Below are positions 1 through 5,985 of a stretch of DNA of 12,044 nucleotides, in pieces. Position 1 is the stretch's first letter; every line of letters begins with the position of its first letter. This DNA comes from JAAERC01 sp032123495. GTDB lineage: Bacteria; Zixibacteria; MSB-5A5; GN15; PGXB01. The stretch is from assembly GCA_032123495.1 (NCBI GenBank), contig JAQBFG010000214.1:1-12044 (forward strand), written 5' to 3'. The notes beneath the pieces were generated by a model that was not told the origin of the DNA, made no database searches, and was given only the letters and a program-made list of their open reading frames with translations. The position numbers and the translations under genes were made by a program.

Positions 1-250
1 ATCTTATACCACCTTTTGCCGGACCCCGCACGGTTGAATGTTGGACCCGATATCCGGTAAACATTTCAAAAGTCCCGTCGTCCATTCGAACCGGAAGTTT
101 GACAATAATGCTGCGTTTTGGGTATTTGATAAACTCCAACAATCCCTTATCGACATGAAGTTTGCTGGCTGCTTGATCAAATTGATGCATCGCGTTTTCA
201 AATGTCGAAACCGGAATTGTAGAGGATTTTAAGCGTTTTCTGTTTGGCAT
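1..250 (-). CDS. gdhA: Glutamate (Glu/Leu/Phe/Val) dehydrogenase, N-terminal part, cut by the window edge
   Basis: Reverse-strand reading from the ATG at 248-250 stays open to base 2, giving 83 residues. The end of this fragment carries the family signature GYRVQHSTVRGPAKGGIR at residues 66-83. It includes the first conserved lysine (K79) of the substrate pocket and is preceded by a typical KRSIIVKLPVRMDDG segment. The enzyme interconverts glutamate with 2-oxoglutarate and ammonia using NAD(P) in the cytoplasm. The catalytic lysine and the Rossmann domain lie outside the window, so coenzyme preference cannot be judged. An AAGGGCG Shine-Dalgarno sequence at 257-263 sits 6 bases before the ATG and fixes the start. 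It is the fourth gene of a leftward operon, 24 bases after the DNA glycosylase gene. Family assignment is firm. Glutamate as substrate, rather than a branched-chain amino acid, is inference. Confidence 0.93.
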   Translation of the reverse strand, partial: MPNRKRLKSSTIPVSTFENAMHQFDQAASKLHVDKGLLEFIKYPKRSIIVKLPVRMDDGTFEMFTGYRVQHSTVRGPAKGGIR

Positions 251-274
251 AATTTTCGCCCTTAATTATCTAAA

Positions 275-880
275 CTAATTTTTTTTACTAACCGATACGA
301 ACTCCGAATCAGCATCAAAGAAACGCCATTTGCGTCTGGTCGCTTTTCTAATTCCGATCCGGGTCGTCTTTATAATTTCTTTAACTTTATAATCACGATT
401 TTCAAGATACAGGCAATTTCCTGTCAAATCAAGACCATTTTTTTCTCTATTCAGCCCAAGCGCTTTGCAAAGTCTTCCCGGTCCATCGGCATATCTTCCA
501 TTTTTTGCACCCGGATAATTTTCCCGTATAATTTCGATACCTTCAATCGGTTCGGCGCCGCGAATCAATACCGCGGCAGGGTAACCGGCTGACTCGGTTA
601 CGATATTCAAACAAAAATACATTCCATAGATAAAATAAATATAACTAAATCCGCCGGTTCCATACATAATCTCATTTCGGGCCGTTTTGCCAACCGCGGC
701 ATGGCAAGCCGGGTCATCCTCGCCAATATAAGCTTCCACTTCAACCAGACGAACCGAAATTTTTTGTCCGTTATTATTGTAAACAAGATATTTACCCAAA
801 AGGTCTTGTGCCACATCCAGGGTAGGTCTCAGATAAAAATCACGCTCGAGTTTTTTTTGTACTATTATGCCGGAACTCAT
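275..880 (-). CDS. mpg: 3-methyladenine DNA glycosylase (AAG/MPG family)
   Basis: A 201-residue protein of the usual bacterial AAG/MPG length. The family removes alkylated purines such as 3-methyladenine and hypoxanthine from DNA in base-excision repair. Visible landmarks are FYLRPTLDVAQDLLGK near residues 15-30, then EVEAY with the presumed catalytic glutamate E49 and Y51. H60 follows, in ACHAAVGKTARNEIMY. IYGMYFCLNIV near 84-94 includes Y88, the likely base-displacing tyrosine by analogy with the human enzyme. The segment ADGPGRLCKALG lies at 131-142 and TTRIGIRKA at 172-180. All key positions are present. The ATG at 878-880 lacks a clear Shine-Dalgarno sequence. It starts 8 bases after the stop of the upstream PHP gene, so translation may depend on coupling. 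The lysine-rich KWRFF segment replaces the more common P-W/L-R-F variant and is unremarkable. Confidence 0.95.
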   Translation of the reverse strand: MSSGIIVQKKLERDFYLRPTLDVAQDLLGKYLVYNNNGQKISVRLVEVEAYIGEDDPACHAAVGKTARNEIMYGTGGFSYIYFIYGMYFCLNIVTESAGYPAAVLIRGAEPIEGIEIIRENYPGAKNGRYADGPGRLCKALGLNREKNGLDLTGNCLYLENRDYKVKEIIKTTRIGIRKATRRKWRFFDADSEFVSVSKKN

Positions 881-888
881 TTTATAGA

Positions 889-1719
889 TTATTCACCGCG
901 ATATGGCAATAGTTCGTAAGCTACTCCCATCGCTCCCGCAAAATCATAACCAACTTCTTCGGGGCAATGAGCATCGGAACCGACGGCGACAATACGAACG
1001 CCAGCCGAACGGGCAGCATTGATAATCGCCATTGAAGGATAATACTCGCTAAATCCTTTTCTTATTGAAGCGGTATTAATTTCCAGTCCACACCCGTTTT
1101 CAATCATAGCTTCAAACAGCTTGTCGATACGGCCTTCATGGATATTATTTATTCCTTCCCCGTATGGTTGGATGCCATATTTTTTATACATATCGATATG
1201 ACCGAGAACATCAAACAGACCACATTCAGCCGATTTTATTAAATCTTCATAGACCAAATCGGCAAACTTATCCAGATCATAATGAGACGGTGCAGCCTTC
1301 ATACTTTTTTGATTGCAGATATCAGTTTCGCTTACCTGATGAACCGAGCCGATTTTATAATGGAACTGATATTTTTGAAACAGCTTTCTCATTTCATCTT
1401 CGCAGCCAGGGAAATATCCGACTTCAACACCACATTGCACCAATAGTTCATGGCCGATATATTTATCCGCCGCTTTATGCACAGCATCAACATAGACACC
1501 GATATTATCAACTGATGTTGGCACGAGTTCGCCGTTGATTCGCATATATCGATGATGTTCCGGAAGTCTCGGGTCGGTATCGTAATGAGTAGTGAAACAT
1601 ATTTCGGTCAGATCTTTTCTAATTGCAGCTTCGCAAAATTCATCAATGGTTCCTTTGGCGTCAAATGAAAAATCGGGATGAACATGGTAATCAGGCAATG
1701 ACATCATATTTTCTCTCAT
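889..1719 (-). CDS. PHP-domain phosphatase, histidinol-phosphatase (HisJ/HisK) type
   Basis: A 276-residue protein with the full metal-binding pattern of the PHP (polymerase and histidinol phosphatase) family. It has HVH at residues 12-14 and TTHYD with H45. CGVEVGYFPG carries E99, GSVHQV carries H127, LGHID carries H174, and GSDAH carries D249 and H251. LEINTAS at 212-218 is also typical. The closest well-known function is hydrolysis of L-histidinol phosphate in histidine biosynthesis. No other his gene is in the window, so another phosphoester substrate is possible. The second motif reads T-T-H rather than the commoner T-E-H, but the metal-binding histidine is kept. An AGGAG Shine-Dalgarno sequence overlaps the stop codon region of the upstream hydrolase gene and supports the ATG at 1717-1719. 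It is the second gene of the operon, 12 bases after its neighbour. Confidence 0.9.
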   Translation of the reverse strand: MRENMMSLPDYHVHPDFSFDAKGTIDEFCEAAIRKDLTEICFTTHYDTDPRLPEHHRYMRINGELVPTSVDNIGVYVDAVHKAADKYIGHELLVQCGVEVGYFPGCEDEMRKLFQKYQFHYKIGSVHQVSETDICNQKSMKAAPSHYDLDKFADLVYEDLIKSAECGLFDVLGHIDMYKKYGIQPYGEGINNIHEGRIDKLFEAMIENGCGLEINTASIRKGFSEYYPSMAIINAARSAGVRIVAVGSDAHCPEEVGYDFAGAMGVAYELLPYRGE

Positions 1720-1731
1720 TTCAAATCGCTC

Positions 1732-2367
1732 CTATACAAAATTTCGTCCGGCCAAAAAAGGATTATGTCTTCGTTCGGTTCCGACCGTAGTTGATGGTCC
1801 ATGTCCCGGATAACAGACAATATCATCGGGAAGGCTTAAAATCTTTTTATCAATCGAATCAATAAGTTGATGAAAATCTCCGCCCGGCAGGTCGGTTCGT
1901 CCGATTGATCCGCTAAAAAGGGTATCACCACAGATCAAAACATTTTCACAAAAATAGCAGACGCCGCCTTTGGTATGTCCCGGAGTTGAAAATACGACAA
2001 ATTCCAGCGAACCAATTTTTAAAACTTGCTCATCTTCGACTAAAAAATCGGCTGGTGGACAAACCACCTCATATCCAAATATCGCGGAGATATTAGCCGA
2101 AGGAGACAAAAGCATCGGAGCATCTTCTTTTCCGATATAAATCGGAATATCATAATTTTCCTTCAACGGTGCGACGGCACCGATATGATCGCCATGTCCG
2201 TGGGTGAGTAATATCGCCCTCGGAATAAAACCAAGTTTTTTGATCTTCTCAATGATTAACTCGTCTTCATCGCCGGGGTCAATAATAACGCCGAACTTGT
2301 CTTTTTCGCTCCAGACCAAACAGCAATTCTCTTCAAACGGACTCACCGTAATTATTTCTATCTGCAT
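1732..2367 (-). CDS. MBL-fold metal-dependent hydrolase, glyoxalase-II-like
   Basis: A 211-residue metallo-beta-lactamase-fold protein. Metal ligands are visible in order: THGHGDH at residues 55-61 (H56, H58, D60, H61), H131 in STPGHTKGG, D148 in CGDTLFSGSIGR, and H189 in YPGHGP. This is the single-domain group often annotated as hydroxyacylglutathione hydrolase or 'YcbL-like'. It lacks the C-terminal glutathione-binding domain of true GlxII, so the substrate is unknown and probably a thioester. The reading frame stays open to an earlier ATG at 2416-2418. I chose the ATG at 2365-2367 because it has an AAGGG Shine-Dalgarno sequence 5 bases upstream. The family also normally begins with a segment like MQIEIITVSPFEENCCLV, and a promoter lies inside the longer version. 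It is the first gene of the leftward operon. Confidence 0.9.
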   Translation of the reverse strand: MQIEIITVSPFEENCCLVWSEKDKFGVIIDPGDEDELIIEKIKKLGFIPRAILLTHGHGDHIGAVAPLKENYDIPIYIGKEDAPMLLSPSANISAIFGYEVVCPPADFLVEDEQVLKIGSLEFVVFSTPGHTKGGVCYFCENVLICGDTLFSGSIGRTDLPGGDFHQLIDSIDKKILSLPDDIVCYPGHGPSTTVGTERRHNPFLAGRNFV

Positions 2368-2372
2368 AATAT

Positions 2373-2377
2373 CCCTT
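2373..2377 (-). promoter_or_regulatory. Ribosome binding site that fixes the hydrolase start
   Basis: AAGGG on the minus strand lies 5 bases before the ATG at 2365-2367. The alternative upstream ATG at 2416-2418 has only an A-rich run before it and no Shine-Dalgarno match. This decides for the shorter protein. Confidence 0.75.
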
Positions 2378-2403
2378 ATACGTTTCCGAAAATAGTTTTC
2401 ATT

Positions 2404-2431
2404 AAGATATTTGGGCATATTTTTTTGTCAA
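2404..2431 (-). promoter_or_regulatory. Sigma70-like promoter for the leftward operon
   Basis: On the minus strand a perfect TTGACA (-35, at 2426-2431) is followed after 16 bases by TATCTT (-10-like, at 2404-2409, 4 of 6 consensus). Transcription would start near 2398, about 30 bases before the hydrolase start at 2367. It is divergent from the prfB promoter; the two -35 boxes are about 115 bases apart. The -35 box is strong and the -10 box is only fair. Confidence 0.55.
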
Positions 2432-2546
2432 TATATTTGCCAATATTAAGCAAATCAATAGCTTACACAATAGCCCCTGAAAATTTAACAAAACTGGCAT
2501 AATTAAAGAATATTGCTCATACAAAAACTAAATTCTATATATTGGA

Positions 2547-2575
2547 TTGACAATTGATTTTGATAATGTTATATA
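2547..2575 (+). promoter_or_regulatory. Sigma70-like promoter for prfB and probably the following genes
   Basis: A perfect TTGACA at 2547-2552, a 17-base spacer, and TATATA at 2570-2575 (4 of 6 consensus). Transcription would start near 2582, leaving a leader of only about 16 bases that is nearly all ribosome binding site (GAGG at 2585-2588). No operator is evident. The rest of the divergent region (2432-2546) shows no coding potential or RNA gene that I can recognise. Confidence 0.6.
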
Positions 2576-2597
2576 CATCTTCTTGAGGATATAGGAT

Positions 2598-3705
2598 ATG
2601 GACGAAAGTATAAAAGGACAGATAACCGATTTAAAGACACGGCTTTCCAAGCTTGCGAGGTATCTTTGACCTCGATGGACGTCGTGAAAAAATTAACAAG
2701 TTAGAAAAGCTGACATCCGAATCTAATTTCTGGGATGACAATCAACGTGCTCAGAAAATCCTAAAAGAAATATCTATGCATAAAAAGTGGATCGATAAAG
2801 TAGAAAACACTTCATTGGAGCTTTCTGATTTTGAGGAACTGCTTGAACTGACCAATGATGATGAGGATTCAGCTGAAGCAAAAGAAATCCGGGATTCGCT
2901 TGGTAAAATTTACAGTGATTTTGAACTTATGGAAACGGCCACCCTTCTTTCCGGACCGAATGACACCAGCAACGCCATTATGACTATTCATCCCGGCGCC
3001 GGTGGAACTGAATCTCAGGATTGGGCCGAGATGCTTTTCAGGATGTACAACCGCTGGTGCGAAACCAGAGGTTTTAATGTCAAGCTTCTTGACTATATTC
3101 CCGGCGACGAAGCTGGTTTAAAATCGGCCACACTCGAAATTCAGGGTGATTTTGCATACGGGTATTTACGTTCTGAATCGGGCGTCCATCGTTTAGTAAG
3201 AATCTCGCCGTTTGACGCCAACAGCCGCCGCCATACATCGTTTGTTTCGATTTATATCTTCCCTGAAGTTGATGATGATATAAATATTGAACTCAATGAT
3301 GATGATATACGTGTCGATACTTATCGATCCTCGGGAGCAGGGGGCCAACATGTCAATAAAACTTCATCGGCAGTCAGACTGACCCATGCCCCAAGCGGGA
3401 TCGTGGTTCAGTGCCAGAATGAACGGAGTCAGTTAAAAAATAAGGCAACCGCGATGCGCCTGCTTCGTTCAAGGTTATACCAGAAGGAGCTGGAGGAACA
3501 GCGAAAAAAACATGACGACCGTGCAAAGATAAAAAAGAAGATCGAGTGGGGCAGTCAGATTCGAAGTTATGTGTTCCACCCCTACAATATGGTTAAGGAT
3601 CATCGAACAAATAAAGAGACATCAAATATACAGGCCGTGATGGACGGCGGCATTGATATTTTTATCAATGCCTTTCTGGCCGACCCTGATCTGGCCGAGA
3701 ACTAA
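2598..3705 (+). CDS. prfB: Peptide chain release factor 2 with programmed +1 frameshift
   Basis: Release factor 2 recognises UAA and UGA stop codons and triggers peptide release on the ribosome. Translation begins at ATG 2598-2600, with GAGG 9 bases upstream, and reads 23 codons to an in-frame TGA at 2667-2669. Skipping one base (T2667) continues with GAC in the +1 frame to the stop at 3703-3705, giving 368 residues against 365 in E. coli. The codon-recognition tripeptide SPF is at residues 203-205, in VRISPFDANSRR. The catalytic GGQ is at 248-250, in YRSSGAGGQHVN. Both are within two residues of the E. coli positions. The N-terminal part is rich in charged helices, as expected. The residue matching E. 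coli position 246 is serine, not the K-12 threonine variant. A simple ORF reading would miss the first 23 codons and wrongly start at TTG 2653. Confidence 0.97.
2657..2670 (+). promoter_or_regulatory. prfB +1 programmed frameshift signal
   Basis: GAGG at 2657-2660 acts as an internal Shine-Dalgarno element. Three bases later comes the slippery CTT at 2664-2666 followed by TGA C at 2667-2670. This matches the conserved bacterial prfB recoding site, where low RF2 leaves the UGA unread and the ribosome slips +1, so RF2 limits its own synthesis. The SD-like block is shorter than E. coli's AGGGGG, but the spacing to CTT is identical. Confidence 0.95.
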
Positions 3706-3748
3706 TAAAGATGCAGAATAATTATATGGTCATTAGAAGGAGTCAACA

Positions 3749-4765
3749 ATGAGCGGGGTAGAAAATAAAGCAGGCAATCCCCTTGACAGAATAAAAGATA
3801 AGGCACGTGCCGTATGTAGAACCGTGGTCCTTCCCGAAGGAATAGAACCGCGAGTTATTCAGGCGGCCAAAATAATAGTAGAGGAAAAAATCGCGAAGGT
3901 TATTTTACTTGGCGATAGAGAAAAAATTACCAAGCTGGCCGAAGAAAATGGTCTCGATCTCAATTTGATCGAACAAATCGATCCGACAACCTCGGAGCTT
4001 CTCCCCTCTTTTGCCGAAGAGTTTTGCGAAATCCGTAAAGCCAAAGGTGTCACGCCGGAACAGGCCGAAGAAACAATGAAAAACTATCTGTTCTTCGGAG
4101 CGATGATGGTTCGACGCGACATGGCTGATGCTTCGGTGGCTGGCTCGATCAACACAACCGGCGATGTTTTGCGGGCCGCAATTCAGGTTATCGGAATGGC
4201 CCCAGGTATCAAAACTGTTTCCGGGGCTTTTATGATGACCATGCCTGATTATGGTGTTTATGCAAATAAGGTCTTTATGTATGGTGATGGTGCGGTTGTT
4301 CCAAATCCGAATGCTGAGCAGTTGGCCTCAATTGCCGCTTCAACAGCGCAGACTATGAAAAGTCTGACCGGCGAAGAACCGAAAGTGGCGATGCTTTCTT
4401 TTTCCACCAAAGGTTCGGCCAAACATAAAGATGTTGATAAGGTCACCGAGGCACTTGAATTATTGAAGAAAGATTTTCCAGACCTAAAAGCTGATGGTGA
4501 ACTTCAGGTTGACGCAGCTATTGTTCCCAAAATTGCCAATTCAAAAGCACCCGGCTCATGCATTGCCGGCGATGCCAACGTTTTGATATTCCCTGATCTT
4601 GACGCCGGGAATATTGCATATAAATTAACCCAACGTCTTGCTGGCGCATCAGCCACCGGACCGATTGTTCAGGGTTTAGCAAAACCTGCCAACGATCTTT
4701 CACGGGGCTGTTCAGCTCAAGATATTGTTGACGTTTCCGCAATTGCGGTGTTGATGAAAGGATAA
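3749..4765 (+). CDS. pta: Phosphate acetyltransferase (short, single-domain form)
   Basis: Interconverts acetyl-CoA plus phosphate with acetyl phosphate plus CoA in the cytoplasm. The 338-residue length fits the single-domain Pta class, without the N-terminal P-loop/DRTGG domains of the long E. coli form. Signatures are MLSFSTKGSA at 215-224, GDANVLIFPDLDAGNI at 274-289 and QGLAKPANDLSRGCS at 308-322. From memory of the Methanosarcina thermophila enzyme, its R87, R133, S309, R310 and D316 correspond here to R96, R142, S318, R319 and D325, all present. That points to Pta rather than the related phosphate butyryltransferase. A strong AGAAGGAG at 3735-3742 lies 6 bases before the ATG. The gene is 43 bases after prfB and 2 bases before the aminotransferase. 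No acetate kinase gene lies in the window, so the acetyl-phosphate partner is elsewhere. Confidence 0.94.
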   Translation: MSGVENKAGNPLDRIKDKARAVCRTVVLPEGIEPRVIQAAKIIVEEKIAKVILLGDREKITKLAEENGLDLNLIEQIDPTTSELLPSFAEEFCEIRKAKGVTPEQAEETMKNYLFFGAMMVRRDMADASVAGSINTTGDVLRAAIQVIGMAPGIKTVSGAFMMTMPDYGVYANKVFMYGDGAVVPNPNAEQLASIAASTAQTMKSLTGEEPKVAMLSFSTKGSAKHKDVDKVTEALELLKKDFPDLKADGELQVDAAIVPKIANSKAPGSCIAGDANVLIFPDLDAGNIAYKLTQRLAGASATGPIVQGLAKPANDLSRGCSAQDIVDVSAIAVLMKG

Positions 4766-4767
4766 TT

Positions 4768-5985
4768 ATGAGTATTAGCCAGATTGCCAAAGATATTAAA
4801 GAGTCACCGACTCTTGCAATGAACGAGGCGGCTCGTCTTTTGAGGGAAAAAGGCGAGGCGGTAATTCATCTCGGTGCAGGGGAACCAAAAACTAAGGTCC
4901 CAATTGATGCCATTATAAGTGCCGCGGCCAAATTAACAACGGGTGAAGTTCGCTATACTCCAACTGAGGGCATTCCTTCGATGATGAAGGCTATTATTCG
5001 GTACACTGAAGAAAACTACAATAAGATAATTGGACCTAAAAATATTATCGTATCCAATGGCGCTAAACATTCACTATACAATATCATGCTGACAATTCTT
5101 AACCCCACCGATGAGGTCATTATTCTCGCACCTTATTGGGTCAGTTATCCTGACATTGTCAAAATGGTCCATGGGGTACCGGTAATTGTCACTCCGGAAG
5201 ATGGAACTTTTCAGCCAAAGATGGAAGATATTGTCAAAAAAGTCGGTTCATATACAAAAGCAATTATTGTCAACAGCCCCAATAATCCTTCGGGCGCTGT
5301 TTATTCAGCCGATTTTATCCGTGAGATGGTCGAGTTTTGCGAAAAGAAAGGTATCTACCTGATTATGGATGATATCTATCATAAACTGGTTTTTGACGGA
5401 AAAACGGCGCCTTCATGCTATGATTACTCAAAAGAAGATTCAGACTCCTCACATATTATTGTCATCAATGGTGTCTCCAAACTTTATGCCATGACCGGCT
5501 TCCGGGTTGGCTGGACAATCGCCAATGAGAAAATTATTAAGGCAATGATAAACGTGCAAGGACAAAACTCAACTTGTGTTTCGGTCGTCTTGCAAACCGC
5601 CGCTGCGGCGGCTCTAAATGGAGTTCAAAGCTGTGTCGAGAACTTGCGGCTAACTCTTGAAAATAATCGCAATATTATGATGGCCGAATTGAATGCTTTT
5701 ACCGGTGTGAAAACGATTAAGCCACATGGAACATTTTATTGCCTGCCAGATTTCAGCGCTTATGAAAAGAACTCTGCCAAGCTGGCCAAACTCCTGCTGG
5801 AGAAAGCAATGGTAGTTACGGTTCCGGGTGGTGAATTTGGGATGGAAGGACATCTCAGATTATCGTACTGCGGCTCAATAAAAGAGATAATGACTGGCGT
5901 CGCCCGTATTAAATGGGCGCTTGATCCCGAATCGCCCAATGAAATATATATTGGCAACAGAAAATTAAGGAGAGATTGGAAATGA
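4768..5985 (+). CDS. Class I PLP-dependent aminotransferase, probable aspartate aminotransferase
   Basis: A 405-residue fold-type I aminotransferase of the I-beta/AspB-like group. It probably exchanges the amino group between aspartate/oxaloacetate and glutamate/2-oxoglutarate. Landmarks are YTPTEG at 63-68, the NSPNNPSG motif at 169-176 and MDDIYH at 200-205. SKLYAMTGFRVGW at 237-249 carries the PLP-binding lysine K238 and phosphate-binding R246. PGGEFG leads to HLRLSY, with the substrate-carboxylate arginine R364. The usual GEPDF near residue 38 reads GEPKTKVP, an apparent subfamily variant. The C-terminus runs about 20 residues past the usual last helix. The start has AAGGA 5 bases upstream and lies 2 bases after the pta stop. 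The 3' end overlaps pckA by ATGA. Substrate assignment rests partly on the context of oxaloacetate enzymes; alanine or aromatic activity cannot be excluded. Confidence 0.88.
   Translation: MSISQIAKDIKESPTLAMNEAARLLREKGEAVIHLGAGEPKTKVPIDAIISAAAKLTTGEVRYTPTEGIPSMMKAIIRYTEENYNKIIGPKNIIVSNGAKHSLYNIMLTILNPTDEVIILAPYWVSYPDIVKMVHGVPVIVTPEDGTFQPKMEDIVKKVGSYTKAIIVNSPNNPSGAVYSADFIREMVEFCEKKGIYLIMDDIYHKLVFDGKTAPSCYDYSKEDSDSSHIIVINGVSKLYAMTGFRVGWTIANEKIIKAMINVQGQNSTCVSVVLQTAAAAALNGVQSCVENLRLTLENNRNIMMAELNAFTGVKTIKPHGTFYCLPDFSAYEKNSAKLAKLLLEKAMVVTVPGGEFGMEGHLRLSYCGSIKEIMTGVARIKWALDPESPNEIYIGNRKLRRDWK
5967..5972 (+). promoter_or_regulatory. Ribosome binding site that fixes the pckA start
   Basis: AAGGAG lies 9 bases before ATG 5982 but only 3 bases before the in-frame TTG at 5976. 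The ATG is therefore the likely start. It also creates an ATGA stop/start overlap with the aminotransferase gene, which suggests translational coupling. Confidence 0.8.

Noticed and set aside
4..201. 65-codon minus-strand frame at the left edge
   Set aside because: It is out of frame with the glutamate dehydrogenase reading that starts at 250. Only the latter carries recognisable motifs.
38..232. 64-codon plus-strand frame at the left edge
   Set aside because: It is antisense to the glutamate dehydrogenase N-terminus, which has a family signature and a good ribosome binding site.
1164..1538. 124-codon plus-strand frame inside the PHP phosphatase gene
   Set aside because: It is antisense to a gene with a complete set of metal ligands, and its His/Tyr/Arg-rich composition is typical of a shadow reading.
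3726..3752. Eight-codon minicistron whose stop overlaps the pta ATG
   Set aside because: The frame MVIRRSQQ covers the pta ribosome binding site and ends in ATGA. But its own ATG has no Shine-Dalgarno sequence, and such short frames are common by chance.
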